DNA of 64,000 nucleotides from UBA685 sp049889495 (GTDB lineage: Bacteria > Pseudomonadota > Alphaproteobacteria > Puniceispirillales > Puniceispirillaceae), in assembly GCA_049889495.1 (NCBI GenBank), contig JBMHDH010000002.1, forward strand, positions 19,833-83,832, read 5' to 3'. The notes beneath the pieces are model-generated. The model searched no databases, was not told the origin of the DNA, and was given only the letters and a program-made list of their open reading frames with translations. Below are positions 43,551 through 51,248 of the stretch, in pieces. How positions within the stretch are numbered: position 1 is the first letter of the stretch; the number at the start of each line of letters is the position of its first letter. A program made the position numbers and the translations under genes.

Positions 43551-44087
43551 TTATCCGAAACTGCCTGGGGAAATGGTTGGCCCATCGCCGTCAGATGCCG
43601 CCCCTTCTGATGCCTCTTCTTGCGCAGGCGCAGCTGGTGCTGGCGTAGTTGGTGCTGGCGCGGCAGGTGCCGATACAGCAGGCGCAGACCCAAGCAATTC
43701 TGCCGCCAAATCATCATCAGATACATCTGGTGCGGCTTGGGTGCCCGCATCTGTCACGCCCATAACACCAGAATCAGCCGATGACACCACTTGGCCAATT
43801 GGCAAAATCTTATCTAATTTCGCGATCTCTAAAACACGGAACACAGCCGCGCTAACAGATGGCAAAGTCATGGTGATATTTTGCTGAGAACAAAATTGAC
43901 GCGCCATTAATAGGACTGCCACGCCAGATGAATCAATATAAGTTACGGAAGACGCATCAATTTCAAGCTGTGTTACACCTGCAATTTTGGTGATTTCAGC
44001 CTTCAGGTCTGATGTGGTTTGCAAATCAACATCACCTGAAAGAATGACTCTGGCATGCTCTCCTGAAACACGAACGTCAAATGCCAT
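43551..44087 (-). CDS. STAS-domain anti-sigma factor antagonist with Ala/Pro-rich tail
   Basis: A 178-residue protein. Residues 1-98 form a STAS domain with the phosphorylatable serine in VTYIDSSGVAVLL (Ser53/54), as in RsbV/SpoIIAA. The remaining 80 residues are Ala-, Pro- and Asp-rich (VSAPAAPAPTTPAPAAPAQEE), likely disordered, which is unusual because RsbV proteins normally end after the STAS fold. It heads the operon STAS, SpoIIE, RsbW, HD, Cys-rich. The pilin terminator lies just upstream, so it must have its own promoter in the short gap or rely on read-through. Confidence 0.88.
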   Translation of the reverse strand: MAFDVRVSGEHARVILSGDVDLQTTSDLKAEITKIAGVTQLEIDASSVTYIDSSGVAVLLMARQFCSQQNITMTLPSVSAAVFRVLEIAKLDKILPIGQVVSSADSGVMGVTDAGTQAAPDVSDDDLAAELLGSAPAVSAPAAPAPTTPAPAAPAQEEASEGAASDGDGPTISPGSFG

Positions 44088-44111
44088 TTTACGCCTCCGT
44101 TAAAAGAAAAA

Positions 44112-44150
44112 AAGAATAAAAAAACCCCGTCAGATGACTGACGGGGTTTG
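44112..44150 (-). terminator. Strong intrinsic terminator of the prepilin gene
   Basis: Perfect 12-bp stem aaaccccgtcag / ctgacggggttt with a 4-nt loop. Read leftward it is followed by a long T-run, 12 bp after the prepilin stop. Confidence 0.95.
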
Positions 44151-44161
44151 ATCAAATCACC

Positions 44162-44767
44162 TTAGAATGTGATGTTGTCTGATACTTCGTTGAAGTTACC
44201 ATCAGCGTCACACCAACCAATACGTAGGTTGTTTGTTGTCAAGCTTCTGTCTGTTGCGTTGTCCAATGCCTGAATGACAACCATACCGCGGAAGCCTGCA
44301 GCATTTGTTGGGGCTGTACCTGTAGCCGCCTTCACATAAGAATATTGCTGTTGTGTTGGCGAACCTGAGTTACAAGCACCGCCTGCAGCACCGTCTGTGC
44401 CGTTATCCACATTTGTGCCACCAGCGCGGTAATAGATTAATGGCGCAGCTTCTGTGCTGATAAATGCGTTCTTAAACTTGTTAAATGGCAAAGCTGATGT
44501 TGATGTTAGGTCATCAAAACAGTCTTCTAGGCCAGTTGCGTTATCTGTGCCACATTTTGCAGGATCAATTGTCAATGCACCAGCACGCGCAATCTGTGTT
44601 GAGTTAATCCAACGCTCAACTGATTCAGCGTTTGTGCGTGTCACGTCAAGACGTGTGTTGTTAATATACGCTTGGTAGCCTGTGATACCAACAGCGGCCA
44701 AAACGCCGATAATCGCTACAACAACGAGCAATTCAATCAGCGAGAAACCTTCAGATTTTTTCATCAT
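44162..44767 (-). CDS. Type IV major prepilin
   Basis: A 201-residue prepilin with a short leader MMKKSEG cut before Phe, Glu at mature position 5, and the hydrophobic helix FSLIELLVVVAIIGVLAAVG. Four cysteines in the globular domain could form two disulfides. ATG 44767 is supported by GAGGAT 8 nt upstream. It is a separate unit with its own strong terminator, as expected for an abundant pilin. It is the only prepilin in the window, so minor pilins must be elsewhere or absent. PilT is encoded 230 bp upstream on the same strand. Confidence 0.93.
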   Translation of the reverse strand: MMKKSEGFSLIELLVVVAIIGVLAAVGITGYQAYINNTRLDVTRTNAESVERWINSTQIARAGALTIDPAKCGTDNATGLEDCFDDLTSTSALPFNKFKNAFISTEAAPLIYYRAGGTNVDNGTDGAAGGACNSGSPTQQQYSYVKAATGTAPTNAAGFRGMVVIQALDNATDRSLTTNNLRIGWCDADGNFNEVSDNITF

Positions 44768-44998
44768 GGTAATATCCTCTTTGATACGCTTTGCGACCAC
44801 ATACAGGCCGAAATCTATGTTTTTCGTATCACAGTTCTTTATATAAATAAACAGTTAATCAATAAAAACTTAACTTATATCCTTTTGAAGAAACCAAAAG
44901 GCTTGATTGAACATGACGCCTCACTGCCAAAAGGCCAACTAATAGCGTTAACCCGCGCTATATCGGCCATTTTACCTCACTGACTTTCGTCTGGCCTC

Positions 44999-45994
44999 TT
45001 AGGCAATCAGGTCCTTTTCATGAAGCATTTCCAGATATTTATCCATTGTTACCATGCCATATTGCGCCCCTGTCTGCATAACCGTTTGGATTTGGACGAT
45101 CTTGGCTTCTCTGATCAGGTTGGCAACAGAAGGGATATTCACCATCACCTCAAACGCACCAACACGCCCGCCGCCTTTTCGTTTCAATAATTGCTGTGTC
45201 ATGACAAGGCGTAATGATTGCGATAATTGCGATCTTGCTTGCGGCTGTTCTTCGGCAGGAAAGACGTCAACGATACGGTTAATGGTCTCTGGCGCGCCAT
45301 TTGTGTGCAAGGTGCCAAATACCAAATGCCCTGTTTCAGCGGCTGTCATGGCCATTGAAACTGTTTCATAATCTCGTAATTCCCCCATCAGGATAATATC
45401 AGGGTCTTGACGCAGAGCCCCTTTCAAAGCGGCACCAAATGTTTTGGTATGAGGGCCAACTTCTCTTTGGGTAATAATGGATTTTTTTGACGTATGCACA
45501 AATTCCACAGGATCTTCGACTGTGATGATATTCTCGTTACGCTCTCGGTTAATTTTATCGATCATCGCGGCAAGAGAGGTTGATTTACCAGAGCCTGTTT
45601 GCCCAGTCACAAGCACAAGGCCTGATTTTTCAGTCAAAACCTCATGAACCGCTTTTGGCAAACCAAGCATATCAATATGCGGCACCTCAGCCACAATCAC
45701 ACGCAATACCATCGCATAGCCTTGCAGCATCTTATACCCATTGGCACGAAAACGCTGGCCCGAAAATTGAATGGCAAAATCAACATCACCTGATTTATCA
45801 AAGGCTTCAAAGGCTTCATCACCAAGCTCATGGCGCATCAAATCTGCGATCATATCATTTGGTGTCACCAAGTCCAATTGCACAATTTCGCCCGATTCAC
45901 GAACGCTTACTGGCCTATCCGCATGAATATGAAAGTCAGAAACACGTCTTGTTTGGACGGTCTCAATTAGCATTTTGTAAATTGGATTTTCCAT
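44999..45994 (-). CDS. pilT: Pilus retraction ATPase PilT
   Basis: A 331-residue hexameric ATPase powering pilus retraction. It has the N-terminal PAS-like domain, Walker A GQTGSGKSTSLA (from residue 131), the Asp box TVEDPVEFVH, Walker B DPDIILMGELRD and the His box GHLVFGTLHTNGAPETINRI. The C-terminal AIRNLIR-like signature reads SVANLIREAKIVQI, marking PilT rather than PilB. It is divergent from the rightward pilus cluster. Its presence shows the system is a retractable type IV pilus, not a simple type II secretion system. Confidence 0.95.
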   Translation of the reverse strand: MENPIYKMLIETVQTRRVSDFHIHADRPVSVRESGEIVQLDLVTPNDMIADLMRHELGDEAFEAFDKSGDVDFAIQFSGQRFRANGYKMLQGYAMVLRVIVAEVPHIDMLGLPKAVHEVLTEKSGLVLVTGQTGSGKSTSLAAMIDKINRERNENIITVEDPVEFVHTSKKSIITQREVGPHTKTFGAALKGALRQDPDIILMGELRDYETVSMAMTAAETGHLVFGTLHTNGAPETINRIVDVFPAEEQPQARSQLSQSLRLVMTQQLLKRKGGGRVGAFEVMVNIPSVANLIREAKIVQIQTVMQTGAQYGMVTMDKYLEMLHEKDLIA

Positions 45995-46068
45995 GATAAC
46001 AAAACCTTAAGAGATATGTATTATGGCTAATTTAGTCTTTTTTGTCTTAAAGGGAAAGCGGTAACAAG

Positions 46069-46821
46069 GTGACAAGTGCGGTCCAAAAAATCAATAGCGT
46101 CTTTTGGCGGTTATCCAAATTGTGCCGTAACGCCATCATCAGCTGTGTCTTGACGATGTGCCTGATTATGCCTGCAAGCGCAATTGAATTGCCTGATACC
46201 GCAGATATCACAACGAAAGAAACGCTTGCCGCCGCACATAAAGGCGATGTGGAAGCCATGTATTCTATTGCGCTTTACTTACTAGAAGAAGGTCAGCTTG
46301 ACCGCCCTGATTATTTGCCCTTGGCGTTTGGCTGGTCTTTGAATGCTGCCCGCCAAGGTCATGCCCAATCAGCGGAATTAACAGGGGTTATGTACCGCCG
46401 TGGCATTGGCACGGAGCGCAATTTTGTGAAAGCGCGTAAATGGCTAGAGCGTGCCGCCGCCAGAGGCTCGATGGAACCGAATTTTGAATTGGCACTGCTT
46501 TATTCTGAAGAAGAAAATCCTGGGGCAAATAAATCAAGGGCGGCATCCTATTTGGCAGATGCCATTCGTTTTATGGAACCGCGCGCCTGTCTAATCGCGG
46601 CCAGAAACAAGGTGAATAACGGCGTTGAGTTACGCAAAGCATTAACAGAATTGCGTTGCGCCGCAGAAGGCGGGATTGTCGATGCGATGATTATGTTGGC
46701 GCAATATCACATGACCAAAAAATCACCTTATGCGCTGAACAACGCCAAAACATGGCTGAAACAGGCCGCTAATTTAGGGTCTGATGAAGCGTTGGTGCTC
46801 TTGTCACAACTTGGCTCATAA
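46069..46821 (+). CDS. Exported Sel1-repeat protein
   Basis: A 250-residue protein with a likely signal peptide (hydrophobic 22-38, ending MPASAIE) and at least four Sel1-like helical repeats (for example AARQGHAQSAELTGVMYRRGIGTERN and AAEGGIVDAMIMLAQYHM, in part). Such repeats form solenoids for protein contacts in the periplasm. The start is GTG 46069. It precedes pilD by 11 bp and should be co-transcribed with the pilus genes, where a role as assembly helper is inferred. Confidence 0.75.
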   Translation: MTSAVQKINSVFWRLSKLCRNAIISCVLTMCLIMPASAIELPDTADITTKETLAAAHKGDVEAMYSIALYLLEEGQLDRPDYLPLAFGWSLNAARQGHAQSAELTGVMYRRGIGTERNFVKARKWLERAAARGSMEPNFELALLYSEEENPGANKSRAASYLADAIRFMEPRACLIAARNKVNNGVELRKALTELRCAAEGGIVDAMIMLAQYHMTKKSPYALNNAKTWLKQAANLGSDEALVLLSQLGS

Positions 46822-46832
46822 GAAACCATCTC

Positions 46833-47660
46833 ATGTTACAACCTGTCCTTGCCAGCTTGTTGCCAAATTTAGAGAATCTGCCAGGCATTTATGCGGCTGA
46901 TCTTTCTGCCTTTCCTGAAATTGTGTTTTTCTTTTTATTTTTACTAGGGGGGTGTTTTGGCTCTTTTGCCAATGCCGCGGCTATGCGCCTTGTCAGAGAC
47001 GAAAGCCCTGTTTTGCCGCCCTCACGATGCCGCTATTGTGATACGCCCTTGCGGTGGCATGATAATTTGCCATTGCTGGGCTGGTTGTTATTGCGTGGCA
47101 AATCAGCGTGCTGTCAAAAACAGCTATCTGTGCGCTATATCCTTGTCGAATGGGGATTTGCGATGCTGACTTTATGGCTAGCACTGTTTCTTCCCTTGCC
47201 CGTATTTGCTGCCTTGACGGTTGTAAACATCATCATGATGATTGCCCTTTTGACCGATAGTGAAGCGATGGTCCTTCACCCGCTTTCGCTGTTGATTGGT
47301 GCGATTTTTGGTATGGTTTTTACGGTCTTTATTGATGGCTGGCCGACCAGTTTTACAGATTCTGTTGCAGGGGCTGTCTGTGGTGGCGGGGTGATCTTTA
47401 TCGTCAATTTGATCTATCGCCTCATGCGGGGCACAAATGGGTTTGGATCTGGCGATATTTGGCTTTTGGGCATGATTGGTGCTGTTTTTGGACTGATCCC
47501 GACCATCATTATCTTTTTTGCAAGCGCGATGCTTGGCGCGGTGGTTGGTTGCGCCCTTATTTTGGCAAAAAAAGCAGCTTCTAGCAGTAAATTGCCCTTT
47601 GGTTTATTCCTAAGTGTTGTGTTTCTACTTTACCCAGCCCTCAATATGTTGTTAATTTAG
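46833..47660 (+). CDS. pilD: Prepilin peptidase/N-methyltransferase
   Basis: A 275-residue A24 aspartic protease with eight or so membrane helices that cleaves and N-methylates prepilins. The N-terminal signature GGCFGSFANAAAMRLV is present; catalytic Asp142 (LTDSEAM) and Asp208 (FGSGDIWLLG) are seen, with LPFGLFLS at the C-terminus. The cytoplasmic zinc loop has Cys66 and Cys69 but then Cys93-Cys94 side by side instead of the usual second CxxC. It lies between the Sel1 gene and the secretin. Confidence 0.92.
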   Translation: MLQPVLASLLPNLENLPGIYAADLSAFPEIVFFFLFLLGGCFGSFANAAAMRLVRDESPVLPPSRCRYCDTPLRWHDNLPLLGWLLLRGKSACCQKQLSVRYILVEWGFAMLTLWLALFLPLPVFAALTVVNIIMMIALLTDSEAMVLHPLSLLIGAIFGMVFTVFIDGWPTSFTDSVAGAVCGGGVIFIVNLIYRLMRGTNGFGSGDIWLLGMIGAVFGLIPTIIIFFASAMLGAVVGCALILAKKAASSSKLPFGLFLSVVFLLYPALNMLLI

Positions 47661-47716
47661 CAAGAACGAATACAACCTGACGCAACGCGGCTAGGCAAGG
47701 TGACGGAGTGGTTTGA

Positions 47717-50263
47717 ATGGGCAACAAAGTGCCGACATGGTATCTATCTGTAGCAGGATGTTTGGTAGCGTCAGTGCTGCTCAGTTCATGTAGCGCGCCT
47801 GATCGCTTGAAAAATGATGATATCAGCATCACGGCAACCAAAGAGATTGTGAAAGATCGCTTGATCTCTCCGATTGAGAATGAACGCATCAATGAGTTCA
47901 ACAAAAAACTGCCACGCCGTTCTATCTTACAGGTGATTCATTCACCACAATCCTTATCAGATCCCACATTTCTGCAATTAATCGAAAATCAGCTTAGTGA
48001 TGAGATTGATTTTAAAAAAGCACAGGATGATTTGGCAGGTGTCGAGCCAGCAGCCATCTCAGCTCCCAAAGAATTAAGCGAAGACGCAAAGTCACGCATC
48101 ATCAAACAACGCAGTGATTCGCGCAATAAATTAATGTTTGATAAAGGGCTGGAGCTTGAAACCTATCTGTTTGGCAAATTACGCGAAATGGAAACGCGCG
48201 TTGATGATCTGTTCTTAAAAACAGTGCCATTAGAATCAAATAGCAGTGAATTCCCCTCAGTGATTGGCGCGAATTTAACAGAAGATCCAAATGGTTATCT
48301 GTCATTGCCAGCAGACATTTATTTGATTGGCGGCGCTGATTCGACCTTCATTACAAAAACAGCCACCATCGGCCAATTTGTCGATGACAGAAAGATCAGC
48401 CTGTCTGTCCGTCAAATCCCGTTGCAAGATGTATTGGCTTTGATCGCCGAATCACTTGGCATTGAATATACGCTATCTTTGGCACTAGAAGAGCTTGAAA
48501 CAAATGTCTCAATCTCCTTACGCTCTGATGCGTTATCAATTTTAGATGCGATTTTAACACAGCATAATTTGGCCATTTTATATGATGCCAATTTGGGTGT
48601 GGCACGGTTTTACACAGATGCCGAATTATTGCTTCTTGATACCGCGATGAAAGCGGCAATCCGCGGCCATAATGAATTGTTATTTAATAAGAAGAATTTG
48701 TCACGCGCTGAACAGGATCTAAATAAGATCAAACAGATGATTGACACATCTCAGCTATTATTAAGCGGAAATGATGAAGCCTTCACCGCTGGCATCAAGG
48801 GCTTCCCGCGGTCTTCCATGGGCGAAATTGCCACAGAATCTCTGTCGCATCTATCAACCGAAAGCTTTGGTCTGCGTCAATTGCTAGAGCGGTTTGACGA
48901 AGAAACCAATTCTTTGCTTGATCCCTCAAAGCAAACAATGAGCAATGAGCTGCGCCGTCAAGCGGGTGGTCTGTCACTAAATGATATTTTGGTAGAAAGC
49001 GCTTGTGTGAAGCCTGGCCAAGAAATTTTTGTGGAAAAAGTCGCCGTTTACAATGCCGACCGTGATGATGCGCTAGAACATCTATCTGGCTATTTCACAA
49101 CCAATGGCACTGTTAATAATGATGCCGCCGCTGACGAAGAAGCGGATGCGGATGCGGCAGATGGTGATGCAGATGGCGCAGATGGTGATGCAGATGCCGC
49201 AGATGCGGCAGATGCGGGTGCGGCAGATGCAGATGCGGCCCCTGTGACCGTAACAGCTGGTGCTGGTGAGACAGCCACCGCAATCGACACGGCAACAGCC
49301 ACAACATCAACAGATGGGTGCCCTGAATATGAACCCTATTTCCAAAAGGATAATACAGGAATCATTGTAAGAGGCCGCCGCCCTGATAATTCATTAGCCG
49401 TGCGCTTGATCGAAGAATATGATGTGCCGCGTCTTCAGGTGCTTGTTGAAATCTTTATGGTAACTGTCTCTCGTGACTTTAACCGCCAGATTTCAAACCT
49501 GATCACCCGTGCCGTAAATGCCGCTGGTGGCAATGATGTTACTGAGGCAGCACTTCGCTCTACCAACATCACGGCAGGCTCACAAACCATCGCCGCAGAT
49601 ACATTGGCAAACATCTCTAGCGCGATTGCTGGTGGCTATTCAGTGCGCTTGAACTCAGCGGCAACAGATGCCAATGGTGTATCATTGATCTCTTCTGCTT
49701 TGAGCTTTATCGAAAGCAACCAGCTCGGCCGCGTTCTATCAAGCCCGACTATCTTGGTACAGGATGAAACCGCAGAAGCATCTATCAAACGCACGCAAGT
49801 GGCAAAGCTTGTCTACCAAGAACAAGAAAATGATAATGGCACTGTGACAACCAGATTGGTTGAAGCCGAAGAACGTGCGCCATTTGAATTGACCTTGAAA
49901 GATGTGAAAGTCTTCCCAGCCAATCGCACTGTGAAAATGAATGTGACGATTTTGAATAAGCGCTTTACCGAAGCCAATATCAACGCCATCACAACCAGAG
50001 ATCAGGCTGACTTTACCGAAGATACAATCGAGACTGAGTTTACAGCCGCACCAGGTGATGTGATCGTCTTGGCTGGCCTTGCCGCAAATGCTGATACAAC
50101 CACCACAAGAGGTTTGCCAGGCACCACTGGTGCGCTTGCGCCAGTCTCACCGCTTCTTGGCGGGTCTGATCAAGTCTCTAGCAATGTCAGCGAGATGATT
50201 ATCTTTATGGCGCCAACGGTGATCGATCCCTCATCTGACTTCCAGCCACATTCGGCTTTCTAG
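47717..50263 (+). CDS. Type IV pilus/MSHA-type secretin (lipoprotein)
   Basis: An 848-residue outer-membrane secretin. The signal peptide ends in lipobox VLLSSCSAP, so it is a lipoprotein as in MshL/BfpB-type secretins. Residues 224-300 are an STN/N-domain (ISLSVRQIPLQDVLALIAES). An Asp/Ala-rich insert (about 470-512) separates it from the N1-like and secretin core (about 545-848), which contains VLSSPTILVQDETAEA and RGLPGTTGALAPVSPLLGG. It is followed by an intrinsic terminator, and a 248-bp gap plus one antisense gene separate it from the pilMN genes. Confidence 0.9.
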   Translation: MGNKVPTWYLSVAGCLVASVLLSSCSAPDRLKNDDISITATKEIVKDRLISPIENERINEFNKKLPRRSILQVIHSPQSLSDPTFLQLIENQLSDEIDFKKAQDDLAGVEPAAISAPKELSEDAKSRIIKQRSDSRNKLMFDKGLELETYLFGKLREMETRVDDLFLKTVPLESNSSEFPSVIGANLTEDPNGYLSLPADIYLIGGADSTFITKTATIGQFVDDRKISLSVRQIPLQDVLALIAESLGIEYTLSLALEELETNVSISLRSDALSILDAILTQHNLAILYDANLGVARFYTDAELLLLDTAMKAAIRGHNELLFNKKNLSRAEQDLNKIKQMIDTSQLLLSGNDEAFTAGIKGFPRSSMGEIATESLSHLSTESFGLRQLLERFDEETNSLLDPSKQTMSNELRRQAGGLSLNDILVESACVKPGQEIFVEKVAVYNADRDDALEHLSGYFTTNGTVNNDAAADEEADADAADGDADGADGDADAADAADAGAADADAAPVTVTAGAGETATAIDTATATTSTDGCPEYEPYFQKDNTGIIVRGRRPDNSLAVRLIEEYDVPRLQVLVEIFMVTVSRDFNRQISNLITRAVNAAGGNDVTEAALRSTNITAGSQTIAADTLANISSAIAGGYSVRLNSAATDANGVSLISSALSFIESNQLGRVLSSPTILVQDETAEASIKRTQVAKLVYQEQENDNGTVTTRLVEAEERAPFELTLKDVKVFPANRTVKMNVTILNKRFTEANINAITTRDQADFTEDTIETEFTAAPGDVIVLAGLAANADTTTTRGLPGTTGALAPVSPLLGGSDQVSSNVSEMIIFMAPTVIDPSSDFQPHSAF
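49126..49250 (+). repeat. Asp/Ala-coding simple-sequence region inside the secretin gene
   Basis: Imperfect repeats of gatgcg/gcagat hexamers encode a stretch of mostly Asp and Ala with some Gly and Glu. The encoded linker is acidic and disordered; the DNA is prone to slippage in multiples of 6 bp, which would keep the frame. Confidence 0.85.
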
Positions 50264-50310
50264 GTAAGGCAGCGCGCTTTGTAACGCGCAAGAGCTTATA
50301 TTGAATACAT

Positions 50311-50348
50311 AAAGGGCCGTGGGATAGATAACCCCTCTGCCCTTTTTT
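50311..50348 (+). terminator. Intrinsic terminator after the secretin gene
   Basis: Outer arms aaagggc/gcccttt with an inner ggg/ccc pairing, followed by six T residues, 48 bp after the secretin stop. Confidence 0.85.
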
Positions 50349-50511
50349 ATAACACTTGATCCTGCAATCACCGCTTGTGATGGCTGTGCTACTGCCAAGA
50401 TCCTAAAATTATAGCCGCATGACCTATGGGAGCGCTACAACTACGCACAGCAGGAAAGCACGGCAACAAGGCAGATCTTATCAGCGATAAGGGCTATTCC
50501 CCCTATCAGGC

Positions 50512-51114
50512 TCATTCAGCTTTTAACAGGCGCGCTGTGTTATAAAGCGCTTTGGTTTCCGCCACATAGACAGTCAATGTGATTTCCTGTTGTTGGTATA
50601 ATTCACGAAGAGCAAGCATTTCTTGTTCAATCTCAAGCAAACGTGGCACAGGGCTTTCATCATAGCTTTCGGCTTTCGGCGCGCTATAAGACGCTGTCGA
50701 AGGAACTGCCGTTTCTGAAGTATCGGCTTTTTTCGACGTCTTTGATTTCTTGGAACGACGGAAGAGCTGAAAACCACCAGATGAATTACCTTGCGCATCT
50801 TGCGAATCTTTTTCAGAATCACCCCTTTGATCAGCTTGCAATGCCTCTCCTTCAGGCATCATGGCAGGCATTTGGGCAGCTGCGGCATCTGACATAGCAA
50901 TCATTGACTGATCAATACCAGCTTGCGGATCTGATGTGGCAGATTGCATTTCTTGATGTGCCAATTCTTCAGCCATCGCAGCAGCAGCAGGACGCAAGCC
51001 ACGCTTGGCAAGGGACCTGCGCCGCAACACAAGGAATACCAACAAAAATAGGACAAGGCTTAAACCAATGGCGATAAAGAAAAGACCATATTGTTGAATC
51101 AGAGTGTTGCTCAT
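50512..51114 (-). CDS. Single-pass membrane protein of unknown function inside the pilus cluster
   Basis: A 200-residue protein not recognised as any family. One N-terminal transmembrane segment (FFIAIGLSLVLFLLVFLVL) is followed by basic RRRSLAKRG, an Ala/Met/Gln-rich disordered middle, a Lys/Ser-rich stretch, and a C-terminal predicted coiled coil (LLEIEQEMLALRELYQQQ). The basic residues place the C-terminal part in the cytoplasm. It is antisense between the secretin and pilMN and is divergent from pilMN, so it may share their control region. Its low-complexity style recalls the PilO-like protein nearby. Confidence 0.65.
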   Translation of the reverse strand: MSNTLIQQYGLFFIAIGLSLVLFLLVFLVLRRRSLAKRGLRPAAAAMAEELAHQEMQSATSDPQAGIDQSMIAMSDAAAAQMPAMMPEGEALQADQRGDSEKDSQDAQGNSSGGFQLFRRSKKSKTSKKADTSETAVPSTASYSAPKAESYDESPVPRLLEIEQEMLALRELYQQQEITLTVYVAETKALYNTARLLKAE

Positions 51115-51248
51115 TTTTTTGTCCTAACGCGACTATCTAGCCCTAAATCTTACCTTAGCTTATCATTTACGTCTATCTTCTCGCATAAATTATTCAAAAA
51201 ACAGAAATATTTATTAACAAAAACTGTGAGATATATTAGTTTTTTAAT

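Noticed and set aside
49090..49310. Antisense open frames over the Asp/Ala repeat of the secretin gene
   Set aside because: They are simple-sequence shadows with Ala/Ser/Val or Leu/His runs and no start context.
50350..50511. Possible small RNA with hairpin cttatc-agc-gataag between the secretin and antisense gene
   Set aside because: There is only one 6-bp stem, no promoter-like sequence and no T-run; insufficient to call.
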